A stretch of 64,000 bases of DNA, taken from contig CP129491.1 in assembly GCA_030584105.1 (NCBI GenBank), positions 2,232,001-2,296,000 on the forward strand, given 5' to 3'. The notes beneath the pieces were generated by a model, which ran no database searches, was not told where the DNA came from, and was given only the letters and a program-made list of their open reading frames with translations. Made by a program: the position numbers and the translations under genes. Within the stretch, counting starts at the first letter, position 1; each line of letters starts with the position of its first letter. Shown here piece by piece: positions 17,172-25,941 of this stretch. This stretch comes from UTCHB3 sp002050155. GTDB lineage: Bacteria; Bacteroidota; Ignavibacteria; Ignavibacteriales; Ignavibacteriaceae.

Positions 17172-18317
17172 ATGAAAATTCTGCTGATAATCAATTTTCC
17201 GGCACCGTATAGGGTCGAATTTCTGAATGAGGTCTCTTCCCGATTGGGTGAAAAGTTTGAAATCCTCTATACCGACGACGCAATACCGGGACATGACTGG
17301 GCGCCCGGGAACCTGAATCAAAGGTTTACATTTCTTGGAAATACGGGTGCAGGACTTGTTAATTTTGAGAGGGGAAATCTCAGGAGAGCGATTCGTTTGT
17401 TTAGATTTTTGGTGAAAAACAGCCCCGAAACTTTGGTGATTTACGGCGCAACCGTTCCAATGCTGGCGGCGTTTTTATACGGAATATTGTGGCGCAAAAA
17501 ACGGGTTTACATGACTGATTCGTGGGCTTTTTCTTATTCGAAACTCTCGTTAAGCCGGAAATTTATCCGCCGTTTTGTTTTCCGGTACAATCATCGCTAC
17601 ATTGTAATTGGTGAAAACGGAAAGCAACATCTGATCGAACAAAAAATCGCGCCCGAAAAAATTGAAATTGTAAGGATTCCGCCGGTTGTGGGGCTTGAAA
17701 AAGAAATGCAACTGCCTGAGCAAAAAACCGCCTTTGAAAAAGCGGAAACGGGGCAGGTTCCGACGATAGAAAAATTGGAAAGCCCTCAGCCGGGGAAAAA
17801 ATACGACCTCATTTTTGCCGGGAGATTCGTTCCGAGAAAGATGCCCCTTTTTTTCCTTGAAGTAGTTGAAAAACTGGCTGCACTTCGGAATATTCGTGCC
17901 GTAATGGTCGGCTCGGGCGCAATGAATGAGGAAATTGTGCGGGTGATTGCGGGTAAAAAATTGCCGGTTGATCTGCCCGGCTATGCAAAATATGAGGAGA
18001 TGAGTGATTTTTATCGGGCTTCCAAAATTTTACTTTTCCCGACCGAGGACGATGTGTGGGGCATGGCTGCTCAGGAGGCGCTAAGTTGTGGGATTCCGGT
18101 TGTTGCAACACCGTTCTGCGGAATTGCAGGCGATCTGTTGCGAGATGGCGTGAATGGGTTTGTGCTTCCGCCCGATTCGGATGTTTGGGCTGAGAAAATT
18201 AATCTGCTTCTTAACGAGCCGTATCTCTCGGAGTTCTCAGCAAATGCAAAAGCAGTGTTTGAGGGAATTTCACTCCGGTCAGAATGCGATAAATTTCTTA
18301 AATTTGTTGATTTTTAA
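17172..18317 (+). CDS. Glycosyltransferase family 4 protein
   Basis: 381 residues. N-terminus LLIINFPAPYRVEFLNE, then VIYGATVPMLAAFLYG and YIVIGENGKQHLIEQ. C-terminal domain: DLIFAGRFVPRKMPLFFLEV, VMVGSGAMNEEIV, DFYRASKILLFPTEDDVWGM and EALSCGIPVVATPFCGI, the EX7E donor-sugar region. It probably adds a sugar to a lipid-linked or capsular glycan. An in-frame 81-base duplication makes EQKIAPEKIE and EQKTAFEKAE stand 27 residues apart. An ATG directly at the family N-terminus supports this start. Confidence 0.9.
   Translation: MKILLIINFPAPYRVEFLNEVSSRLGEKFEILYTDDAIPGHDWAPGNLNQRFTFLGNTGAGLVNFERGNLRRAIRLFRFLVKNSPETLVIYGATVPMLAAFLYGILWRKKRVYMTDSWAFSYSKLSLSRKFIRRFVFRYNHRYIVIGENGKQHLIEQKIAPEKIEIVRIPPVVGLEKEMQLPEQKTAFEKAETGQVPTIEKLESPQPGKKYDLIFAGRFVPRKMPLFFLEVVEKLAALRNIRAVMVGSGAMNEEIVRVIAGKKLPVDLPGYAKYEEMSDFYRASKILLFPTEDDVWGMAAQEALSCGIPVVATPFCGIAGDLLRDGVNGFVLPPDSDVWAEKINLLLNEPYLSEFSANAKAVFEGISLRSECDKFLKFVDF
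17637..17790 (+). repeat. 81-bp in-frame duplication inside a glycosyltransferase gene
   Basis: GARCAAAAAAYCGC recurs at 17637 and 17718. The two products EQKIAPEKIEIVRIPPVVGLEK and EQKTAFEKAETGQVPTIEK align residue by residue. GT4 proteins normally have one such segment here (EKI..V..G.), so the second is an added, diverged copy. Confidence 0.65.
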
Positions 18318-18394
18318 CGGTGTGGGGTGGAGTCAGTGTGGTTTTTGGTTTTTGGCATTTCCATAATAATGGGTTACTAAGTTTAATATTTAAC

Positions 18395-18540
18395 AACAGG
18401 CTTTCTCTTTGCTGAAAAAACATAACTCTTACGAATTCACACTTTCGGAGTTCGCTAAAAAAATGAAAATTTGGAAAAACAGGCTTTCTCTTTGCTGAAA
18501 AAATATAACTTTTACGGATTTGCACTTTCAGAGTTCACCC
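18395..18540 (+). repeat. 83-bp tandem duplication of the WecG gene start
   Basis: AACAGGCTTTCTCTTTGCTG occurs at 18395 and 18478, and the following ~45 bases also agree (about 85%). The first copy reads AFSLLKKHNSYEFTLSEF but is out of frame with the gene and stops. The second is the real N-terminus of the WecG/TagA gene. Confidence 0.85.
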
Positions 18541-19235
18541 GGGATGAGATTTGGGAAGAAATTGACTCCGTAATAAAAACGAAATCGCAGGCAGTGGTTC
18601 ACTGGAAGTCGCTGGGCACCCCCTGGTTGGTGAAACAAACACCCGGATTGCTTGAAAAGATCAACGAGTTTGATATAATTCTGGTTGACGGAAGGGGGCT
18701 TTTCATGCTGATGAAGCTTAAACGAAAAGCACCGGCGTTTGAGCTTTACACTTCCTGGTTTACACTTCAATTGTTGGAAAAAGCCGCAAAAAACAACTAT
18801 TCCGTGATGATTCTGGGCGCCACCGAGGAAGTTAACAAGACCGCTTCGCTGAAAATTAAAACCGATTTTGGCGTTAAAACAGTTTACCCCGGTATCAACG
18901 GCTATTTTTCCGAAGAGGATGAGGCTAAGATAATTGAAAAAATTAATGAATTTGCACCCGATATTTTGTTAATCGGCATTTCAACACCCAAAAAAGAACT
19001 GTTCGCACACAGAAACAGGGAGCGGCTGAATGTGCGCATTATCCATCTGTGTGGCGGAATGGTGGATGTCATCGCCGGAAAAACGAAAATCACCCCAAAA
19101 CTGATAAAACGGCTCGGCTTCGCCTGGCTTTACCGCCTCCTACAGGAACCCCGCCGCCTTCTTATCCCCATCCTCTCCATGCTGTTGGAATCCCTCAAAT
19201 TTTCACTCAAAGCCCTCCTCACCAAAGATAATTGA
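18471..19235 (+). CDS. WecG/TagA/CpsF-family glycosyltransferase (GT26)
   Basis: 254 residues. Family signs: an N-terminal helix then VHWKSLGTPWLV, IILVDGRGLFMLMK (substrate Asp region), YSVMILGATEEVNK, ILLIGISTPKKELFAHRNRE and CGGMVDVIAGKTKITPKLIKRLGFAWLYRLLQEPRR, the usual amphipathic C-terminus that docks to the membrane. Members transfer N-acetylmannosamine(uronic acid) or similar to lipid-linked GlcNAc. Start is TTG 18471; an out-of-frame duplicate of the first ~20 codons lies upstream and has destroyed any cleaner start. Last gene of the glycosyltransferase cluster before the AT-rich island. Confidence 0.88.
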   Translation: MEKQAFSLLKKYNFYGFALSEFTRDEIWEEIDSVIKTKSQAVVHWKSLGTPWLVKQTPGLLEKINEFDIILVDGRGLFMLMKLKRKAPAFELYTSWFTLQLLEKAAKNNYSVMILGATEEVNKTASLKIKTDFGVKTVYPGINGYFSEEDEAKIIEKINEFAPDILLIGISTPKKELFAHRNRERLNVRIIHLCGGMVDVIAGKTKITPKLIKRLGFAWLYRLLQEPRRLLIPILSMLLESLKFSLKALLTKDN

Positions 19236-19422
19236 TTTTTTCAGTATGATTCCTTTCTCAAATTTACTATAAAAAATTTTCAAATAAATAAAAACATTTG
19301 CCCCAAAAATCCCTTTGAACTACAGGTTCTAGAACAGATGTCAATTACACAAAACACAAAACTTCCGGTACATCCTACGAAGAGACAAGGATTTGAATTT
19401 TAGCGTTCGTAAAACCAACCTT
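19236..19422. other. Left boundary of the AT-rich island
   Basis: No gene seen between the end of the WecG gene and the broken membrane-protein gene. Base composition changes here from mixed to clearly AT-rich. A short palindrome GTTCTAGAAC lies near 19327. No integrase gene or clear attachment repeat is visible. Confidence 0.4.
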
Positions 19423-19793
19423 TTAATATAATTTTGTCAATTCAAGTAATTTTTTGAAATCTATTTGATAAAAAGAACTAATATCTTCATTTTTATTTAA
19501 TCTCAAAAAATGGTTATTGTCGCACCAAATGGGGTCGTACAAATCATACCACCAAAATTCAGAATCAAGCAGTGTATGACTTAATTCTTCGAATACTATA
19601 AGTCGGTTTTGAATTTTAAGTTGTAAGTACCAGGTTGCTAAACCAATTAGTCCTAAAATCGATATTGCTATTTTGAGTGTTTCAAATACGGGAGTTAATA
19701 ATTGTGCCCTATAATTCTTTCACTTAAATTATACAAATGGACTATAAGTTCTTCCAGCCTCAAACTTGAGTAGCCAGAATTTTGCGAAACCAT
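19423..19793 (-). pseudogene. Small one-helix membrane protein, one frameshift
   Basis: Minus-strand gene in two frames. From ATG 19793: MVSQNSGYSSLRLEELIVHL followed by YNLSERI, then out of frame. The next frame gives AQLLTPVFETLKIAISILGL and IGLATWYL, a membrane helix, then FEELSHTLLDSEFWWYDLYD and ends DFKKLLELTKLY with a stop at 19423. Joined, this is ~120 residues: a short cytoplasmic N-terminus, one membrane helix and a Trp/Tyr/Asp-rich soluble part. The family is not recognised. A single indel near 19720 separates the pieces, so it may be a recent mutation or a sequence error. Confidence 0.55.
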
Positions 19794-19933
19794 GATCTTC
19801 AAAAAATGCAAAAATACAAGATTAAACCTGTTTACGAATATGGATGATGAAATTATTTGGAAATAAAGAATATAACATTCTTCAAATACGGGTGAAAATC
19901 AACCGTATCGAATAACATGAAGATTTAACAGCC

Positions 19934-20878
19934 TTATTCAGTACATTTTATATCACAACTGATGTGACCTTTCAAGTCCTTGTTTTCGCAGATTACTTTA
20001 TCTTTATCTTTATCTTTGTCAATAATGAATGAGTTCTTAATGAAGGATGGCGGTTTATTCAAGTTAAGTAGATCATTTATTTCGTTAGCCTTCAAACTAC
20101 ATTTTTGAGAATTTATGCCGCAAACAAAACGAATGTAATTTAAGAAATAATTTGAGATTATATCACAAGTCTGAATTATGTACTCAACTGATGAATCGGT
20201 TGGCTCAAAATTAGAAAGTTTGATATTGCCCATGGGCCAGCTCTGATCTTGAACTAACTGCGCAACAACATTGGTTAAAGAATTTCCCCAAATTTTAAGA
20301 GAATCGAAAAAAGTTGTTATATAATTATTAGCAAGAGTTACTGTTGTGTTGGAATATTGAAGAATTGTACCGGAGGAATCTGGGAAAAAATCAATCTCAT
20401 CCCCTTCAACTCCGAATTTATCCCTGTACCTAAGGAACACGATCAATTGATCAATTGTGTGATAAAACGCCGCAAGACTAGTGTCGTTCCAGCCCGGGAA
20501 TAATTTTCTAAATTCATTTTCGGGGTCACCCAAACCTTGTTTTGCAGCCAGCTTTATAAATCCAGCATTATTAATGTATGAGTTCTCTCCCTCTACCCCA
20601 ATAAGCAAACTCAATTCAGAATTCAAAAGGAATTCTTTGAATTTTTTTAGGACTTCAGAATAAACTTTCCCGATTGTGGAATAATTTTTGCCGTTTACTT
20701 GATTCCCATGAAACTCTTTAAAATTTGGGGCTAAAATTTTGGAATTGTTGTTTACAATATCCTGAATTTCTTTTTTAAATTTCAAACAATTTTCGGGATT
20801 ACCCCAAATCATGACTTGGATCATAAAGGTACTTTTATAACCTTTTGTTTCATCCAAGTATAATTCAATTTTTGCCAA
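19934..20878 (-). CDS. DUF3800-like protein
   Basis: 314 residues from TTG 20878. It begins IELYLDETKGY, like the YxDExG opening of DUF3800 proteins, which are thought to have an RNase H-like fold. Later acidic positions (IDFFPDSSGT) and FHGNQVNGKNYS fit that layout, and a C-terminal region contains TCDIISNYFLNYI, matching the late Asp-helix of the family. DUF3800 genes are common in mobile and defence islands, as here. No signal peptide. The assignment rests on a short motif. Confidence 0.5.
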   Translation of the reverse strand: MAKIELYLDETKGYKSTFMIQVMIWGNPENCLKFKKEIQDIVNNNSKILAPNFKEFHGNQVNGKNYSTIGKVYSEVLKKFKEFLLNSELSLLIGVEGENSYINNAGFIKLAAKQGLGDPENEFRKLFPGWNDTSLAAFYHTIDQLIVFLRYRDKFGVEGDEIDFFPDSSGTILQYSNTTVTLANNYITTFFDSLKIWGNSLTNVVAQLVQDQSWPMGNIKLSNFEPTDSSVEYIIQTCDIISNYFLNYIRFVCGINSQKCSLKANEINDLLNLNKPPSFIKNSFIIDKDKDKDKVICENKDLKGHISCDIKCTE

Positions 20879-21044
20879 TTCTATCTCAAGTTGGTACCTT
20901 AATTAAATCTAACAATACTGTCAACAAAATCTTAGTGTTTTTGTGTCCCGAATTTGTGGTTATACTATTAAACACTATTCATGAATGATCTACCCGGCAC
21001 GATAACCCAACCATTTTAAGTGACAGTCGCACAGATAAGTAACT

Positions 21045-21533
21045 TCAAGTCTTATCCATTATTATTTTTTTGGCGGTTTCACTTGCAATTTCAATTAGAA
21101 GTAACCGAATCTCAGCCCACGCCCTAACGCTTAATTTCGCCCCTATCTTAAGGATTTTCCTAGTGCTGACAATAGTAGCTGGGGAATCGCTTGAAATTAC
21201 CTCTACATCTGAAGCGAATGATAAAATCTCCTCTTCAGTTAATACCTCTTCAAGCTGTGCTAACTTAACGACAGCTTCTATTTTTTTAATAGTCCAAGGA
21301 TAGGGTTTACCACAATTAGAACAATAATTTGGTGTCACATAATTTGAAAATATTACATGACCTGGTGTTATATAACGCCCATTAATGGGTGAATTACAAT
21401 CCTGACATTTATCAATGGTTTCAGCGCCACATTTGTCACAAAATTTCTTATTTTTCGATAGATTTCCATGCATATCCGAACTGATAGTATGACCTTGAAC
21501 GCATATTTGAGCTTTGGCATAATAACCACACAA
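21045..21533 (-). CDS. DUF2321 zinc-ribbon protein
   Basis: 162 residues from TTG 21533, chosen because GGAGG stands five bases before it and the family begins GYY..AQIC. Zinc-ligand pairs follow the DUF2321 pattern: AQICVQGHTIS, KFCDKCGAETIDKCQDCN and YCSNCGKPYPWT, i.e. two treble-clef-like ribbons in the first 85 residues. The remainder is helical and Lys/Glu-rich. Function unknown; it lies between a DUF3800-like gene and an IS3 element in the island. Confidence 0.75.
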   Translation of the reverse strand: MCGYYAKAQICVQGHTISSDMHGNLSKNKKFCDKCGAETIDKCQDCNSPINGRYITPGHVIFSNYVTPNYCSNCGKPYPWTIKKIEAVVKLAQLEEVLTEEEILSFASDVEVISSDSPATIVSTRKILKIGAKLSVRAWAEIRLLLIEIASETAKKIIMDKT

Positions 21534-21704
21534 TGATCCTCCAATTAATATTGATATGGTAAAATTATTTAAGATTTCATAAAAGCACTAACATTTTTGT
21601 CTACTGTAATACAACTATACCTCAGAAGCATTGTAATGCTTCAAGTGGAAATGGAATTTCGTAAATTTATTTAATGTAAAATAATAAAAAAGGAGATTCC
21701 TTTC

Positions 21705-22019
21705 ATGCAAACGAAAAAGAGATTCACCCCCGAGCAAAAAGTCATCATTCTCAGAGAACTTCTTGAGAATAAACTATCCATCAGCCAAGTCGCTGAGAAG
21801 TACGGTATTCATGTCAACGATATATACGCATGGAAAAAGAAACTCTTCGAAAATGCAACATCGATTTTTGCTAAGAGCGCAGGCAAGTCTGCTGAAGAAC
21901 GGCTGAGTTCAGGCAAAGTAGAGCAACTCGAAGAGAAGCTCCGCAAAAGGGATGAAGCTATATCATTCCTCCTTAGAGAGAACATAGAAATAAAAAAAAG
22001 TATCGGTGGGGATCTCTGA
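21705..22019 (+). CDS. IS3-family transposase OrfA
   Basis: 104 residues. The helix-turn-helix of the HTH_Tnp_1 type is visible: RRFTPEQKV-like opening (KKRFTPEQKVIILREL), SISQVAEKYGIHVNDIYAWKKKLFE, then a leucine-zipper-like helix (LEEKLRKRDEAISFLLREN). It binds the terminal repeats. AAGGAG lies just before the ATG. Its 3' end contains A8G (21992-22000), where a -1 shift joins OrfB. Confidence 0.93.
   Translation: MQTKKRFTPEQKVIILRELLENKLSISQVAEKYGIHVNDIYAWKKKLFENATSIFAKSAGKSAEERLSSGKVEQLEEKLRKRDEAISFLLRENIEIKKSIGGDL
21992..22000 (+). other. IS3 programmed -1 frameshift site (A8G)
   Basis: OrfA reads ATA AAA AAA AGT here. Slipping back one base gives AAG TAT CGG TGG, which stays open and runs in frame into OrfB, yielding the OrfAB fusion transposase that IS3 elements use. 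Direction and position fit the known mechanism. Confidence 0.8.
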
Positions 22020-22072
22020 ATGGGCTTTGGGTTGAACCTGATATTCGAGACTCAATTATTCGGTTTATTCAG

Positions 22073-22975
22073 ATGATAAGTCCCATAACAGACTACACCA
22101 TTAAATCGCTACTGACTCTAATAGGTATTAGTACCGCGAAGTTTTATGATTGGAGGAAACGATCAGGTACCGGTAACAGGCATAACGGTAAAATACCAAA
22201 GGGAGGTTATCTCCTAAATTGGGAGAGAAAGGCCATCATTGACTATGCCCGTGAACACCCGGGAGAAGGGTACCGAAGACTGACTTATTTGATGCTCGAT
22301 GCTGATGTTGTTGCCGTAAGTCCTTCTACTACATACCGTGTTCTAAAATCTGCAGGACTGCTTAACCGATGGAATACGGTTAAAAGTTCGAAGAAAGGAA
22401 CGGGGTTTGTTCAGCCAACAGGCATTCACCAACATTGGCACACTGATATTAAATATGTTAACTTCAAAGGTTCTTTCTTGTTTTTGATCTCCGTGATCGA
22501 CGGATACAGTCGCTATATTGTCCATCACGAACTCAGGACAAATATGCAGGAGATTGATGTTCAGATCACTCTTCAGAGAGCCCTTGAGAAATGTGAGGGT
22601 TACCGTCCTAGGATCATTTCCGACAACGGCTCTCAATTTGTCTCTAAGGACTTTGCAGCATTCCTAAGGTTTGCCGGACTCGAGCACATCAGAACCTCTG
22701 TCAGTTATCCGCAAGCTAACGGCAAAATTGAACGGTATCACCGAACCATCAGGAGAGAGTGTATTGCAAGAATTTCGATGATTGATCTTGATGATGCAAG
22801 AGAGCAGGTGGGAAAGTTTATTGACTATTATAATACCGAACGACTACACTCTTCCTTGTTCTTTTTGACTCCGGAAGACTTTTTATTTAACCGTGTAGAT
22901 GCTAAATTAAAGGAGAGAAACAAAAAACTTTTGAACGCTAAATTACTAAGGATGAAGGTGCAGGATTATGCCTGA
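22073..22975 (+). CDS. IS3-family transposase OrfB (integrase catalytic domain)
   Basis: 300 residues from ATG 22073, but normally made as a fusion with OrfA. DDE integrase core: HWHTDIKYVNFKG (first Asp), RPRIISDNGSQFVSKDF (second Asp) and SYPQANGKIERYHRTIRREC (Glu). The usual ending DYYNTERLHSSLFFLTPEDF is present. It looks intact and possibly active. Confidence 0.95.
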   Translation: MISPITDYTIKSLLTLIGISTAKFYDWRKRSGTGNRHNGKIPKGGYLLNWERKAIIDYAREHPGEGYRRLTYLMLDADVVAVSPSTTYRVLKSAGLLNRWNTVKSSKKGTGFVQPTGIHQHWHTDIKYVNFKGSFLFLISVIDGYSRYIVHHELRTNMQEIDVQITLQRALEKCEGYRPRIISDNGSQFVSKDFAAFLRFAGLEHIRTSVSYPQANGKIERYHRTIRRECIARISMIDLDDAREQVGKFIDYYNTERLHSSLFFLTPEDFLFNRVDAKLKERNKKLLNAKLLRMKVQDYA

Positions 22976-22997
22976 CTTTCTACATTATTTTCAACTG

Positions 22998-25937
22998 TTA
23001 AAATTCTGTTTTCCGCTGAACCAGTACAGCATCCACAACAACATCAAAATCAACGCCAAGTGTGTCAAAGTGCTTCTCTGCACACTCTATCTTCTCAGCT
23101 TCTGAAGGCCTTAGTTTAGTTCTATCCTTGTTCCCTTTTGTTTCTCTGACAAGGTAAACTTTGGAATCGTTATGCTTTACAATTGCCCAATCCGGATTAT
23201 ACTCACCAATTGGTGTTTCTACGGTAAACCAGCGAGGTAGTTTAAGAAATAGTTTGACATCTTCTCTTTTATCGAGAGCTTCTGCAAATTTCTTCTCAAT
23301 ACTGCTGTCGTAAACAATATATTCATAAATGGATTTCTTAACAGCAAGTCGGTTACTTAGATAGCTCTCAATTTCCTTCTGTTTGAACAACTCCATCTGA
23401 AAGACCTCACCGGCGATCTTTTCATATTTAATTCCATCGATGATCAATTTCTGCTTCTCGCGATTTATAAGACGGGCAACTTGTTCAAGAAACTTCTGTG
23501 GATTTACGAAAAACTCCCCTAATTGACCGGATTCTTTTAAGATCATCACCAATGTTCGTCTTGTTAGTTCTGTTTCTCTTTGAAGATAAGAAAGAATGTC
23601 CGGAAGTGGACCAATATAAGTGGAAACTTGTTCTCCAACTTTTGTAACATCTCCATAAACTCCACGATTGTCCACGGTCAGAGTTGCTTCAGTGTATCGA
23701 ATTTTAATGCTTTCTATTTGAGGCATTTTATTAAGCATTCTTGCACAATTTTCAATCAACTCAGCGGTGTCATATTCAACTTTAAAGGTGGTTTTCTGCC
23801 TGATTTTCTCCCACAAATCTTTAAAATCTTCATTTAGGTCTTGTTCAACAAGCTCTTTCTCAGATTTTAATCTGAGCTTTTTTGGTTCCTCATCTCTCTT
23901 AATGTGACGGTCAAGCTGATGCGATTCAATAGTCTGGATAATTTCGGCTTCAATTGCTGAGTCTATATATTTAACGCCCAATTTAAAATCCGGAGCAGAG
24001 GGATTGAACTTGTGTGTTATTCTGCCTTTTTTATCCAAAATACCGCTTGTAACAAGGTCCTCCCAGATTAACGCGGACCGCACCCTACCAATCTTATCTT
24101 CAGAGTCATCCTCTCCGGCATGCAACTGACTGAAAGCATATTTGGATATCTTTCCAAATGTTACACCACAATCTTCTTCATATTCTTTTTGAAGGGTTTT
24201 TGCAAACTCTTCATAACTTTCATTTGCTACTACGGTCAGTTTGTTAATAACCGGATCAAATAATCTGTCACCTTCTTGATTGACCGGCAATCTGAGCCCC
24301 CTGCCTATTTCCTGTCGTTTTTTTAAGGTCGATTTAGTCTCGTTAAGAGTACATATTTGAAATACATTGGGATTGTCCCAACCTTCTCTCAATGCTGAAT
24401 GCGTAAAAATAAACTTAAGAGGGTCGTCGAACGAAAGGAGTTTTTCCTTTTCCTTCATAATCCTGCCATAAGTGTTATAATCCAGAACAGTTGCACCGTT
24501 AGTATCTTTCATGACGCCCTTGTTGTCCTGGGAAAAATAACCATCATGGATCATGGAAACATCGAATTTATTTAACTCCTGATACTGGCGTTCAGTAATT
24601 AGTTCTGAGTATTGTGCTTCGAATATCCTTGCGAATTTTCCCTTGGCTGGCTTACCACTTTCATCATAAGTTCTGTAGTTGTGGACTCTATCGATAAAGA
24701 AAAGTGTAAGGACTTTTACACCCTTTTCACGAAGTTGTAGTTCTTTATCTAAGTGCTTTTGAATAGTGTTGCGAATTTGATTTTCAACAATTTCCTCTCG
24801 CATACCCCCCTTTGTTTCACCGAGGTAAACCCTTCCAATTCCAAACTCAATATATTCATTTCCCTTTTCAGCACTAATTTGTTGCACAATGTAACCATCC
24901 TTATAATGAGCCCTTTCGTTTGATAAATTGTACAGATCATGCCCCAACTTTACCCAGAAATCTTTCTCTTTCACGCTATCTTTCTGCTGAACATGAATGG
25001 TGACTTTTGCTCTAAATCCGGATCTGTTATCCACCTCGTTCAGCTTCACAAAGGCTTCATTCAGAGTACTGGAGCTGGAAACCTGTGCAACAACGATCTG
25101 TTTCACCAACTTCAAATCAAAGGCGCGAATAGGGTCAAGCTTATAAACCTGATTATAGACTTTGCGATGCGTTGCCGAATACCTGAAAGTGCAAATTGGT
25201 GTGAGAGATTTAATTGCTTCCTGAGATTTTGGGGTGCTGTCAACGCTTTGAGGTTCGTCGATTATAACAAAGGGCTTCGTACTTTGGATAAACTCGATCG
25301 GTTTCCTGCCGGAGAGTTTGTCATTTTCCTTGAACATGATATTACTTTTTTTCTCGTTTTCACTGTCGGAGAAATCCTTTCGAAAAGAGTCAATATTAAT
25401 AATCATTATCTGAATCTGGTTGCTTGTAGCAAACCCTCTAAGTTTGTTAGCCTTCTTACCGTCGTAAACAAAATACTCGAACTCAACATTATTGTAGAGA
25501 GTCCTGAAGTGGTCACGGGTTATCTCGATATTTTTAAGCGTGCCCTCTCTGATCGCAATGCTCGGAACTACTATGATGAATTTCTTGAAACCATATTTTT
25601 TATTCAACTCAAAAACAGTTCTAAGATATACATAAGTTTTACCCGTACCTGTCTCCATTTCGACGGTGAAGTTAAGACCATTCGAAACAAATTCATCAAA
25701 TGAGGAGATATCCAGGTCATTCCGCTCCTGAATATTTATCAGATTTTCGAAAATAACTTCTTCTGAAATCTCAAGTCGGTTACCAAACCCGAGTTCAGTT
25801 TGTATTAGAGCATTTGGGTAGGTTTGAATTTCTATTGAAAAATCACCCTTGTTCAAAAGCTGACCATCGAATAGATCGACTATGCTTGAAATAGCCTCGA
25901 GTTGGAATTGTTGTGAGCCGTCAAACTTGAGTTTCAT
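22998..25937 (-). CDS. res: Type III restriction enzyme, Res subunit
   Basis: 979 residues, the normal length. Superfamily 2 helicase motor: Walker A METGTGKTYVYL (~94-105), DEAD-like box VIIDEPQS, SATHRK (motif III), HSALREGWDNPNVF and QEIGRGLRLPVN (motif VI). Near the C-terminus NPDWAIVKHNDSKVYLVRETKG is a PD...ExK nuclease site, which cuts 25-27 bases from the recognition sequence after two copies meet by ATP-driven movement. It works as a complex with Mod, whose stop is 4 bases upstream of this start, so the two are co-translated. The IS3 element abuts the 3' end without truncating it. Confidence 0.95.
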   Translation of the reverse strand: MKLKFDGSQQFQLEAISSIVDLFDGQLLNKGDFSIEIQTYPNALIQTELGFGNRLEISEEVIFENLINIQERNDLDISSFDEFVSNGLNFTVEMETGTGKTYVYLRTVFELNKKYGFKKFIIVVPSIAIREGTLKNIEITRDHFRTLYNNVEFEYFVYDGKKANKLRGFATSNQIQIMIINIDSFRKDFSDSENEKKSNIMFKENDKLSGRKPIEFIQSTKPFVIIDEPQSVDSTPKSQEAIKSLTPICTFRYSATHRKVYNQVYKLDPIRAFDLKLVKQIVVAQVSSSSTLNEAFVKLNEVDNRSGFRAKVTIHVQQKDSVKEKDFWVKLGHDLYNLSNERAHYKDGYIVQQISAEKGNEYIEFGIGRVYLGETKGGMREEIVENQIRNTIQKHLDKELQLREKGVKVLTLFFIDRVHNYRTYDESGKPAKGKFARIFEAQYSELITERQYQELNKFDVSMIHDGYFSQDNKGVMKDTNGATVLDYNTYGRIMKEKEKLLSFDDPLKFIFTHSALREGWDNPNVFQICTLNETKSTLKKRQEIGRGLRLPVNQEGDRLFDPVINKLTVVANESYEEFAKTLQKEYEEDCGVTFGKISKYAFSQLHAGEDDSEDKIGRVRSALIWEDLVTSGILDKKGRITHKFNPSAPDFKLGVKYIDSAIEAEIIQTIESHQLDRHIKRDEEPKKLRLKSEKELVEQDLNEDFKDLWEKIRQKTTFKVEYDTAELIENCARMLNKMPQIESIKIRYTEATLTVDNRGVYGDVTKVGEQVSTYIGPLPDILSYLQRETELTRRTLVMILKESGQLGEFFVNPQKFLEQVARLINREKQKLIIDGIKYEKIAGEVFQMELFKQKEIESYLSNRLAVKKSIYEYIVYDSSIEKKFAEALDKREDVKLFLKLPRWFTVETPIGEYNPDWAIVKHNDSKVYLVRETKGNKDRTKLRPSEAEKIECAEKHFDTLGVDFDVVVDAVLVQRKTEF

Positions 25938-25941
25938 GAGT

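Larger units (their letters stand above)
21675..22993 (+). mobile_element. IS3-family insertion sequence
   Basis: About 1.3 kb containing overlapping-frame orfA and orfB. Candidate terminal inverted repeats: TGTAAAATAATAAAAAAGG at 21675, and on the other strand TGAAAATAATGTAGAAAGTC ending at 22993. They agree at most positions with a one-base gap. Ends are approximate, and I cannot identify a clear 3-4-bp target duplication. It sits tail-to-tail with the type III restriction gene, whose stop is only five bases beyond the right end. Confidence 0.8.

Noticed and set aside
24939..25703. 254-codon plus-strand frame inside res
   Set aside because: It is antisense to a highly conserved helicase domain and has no protein-like features.
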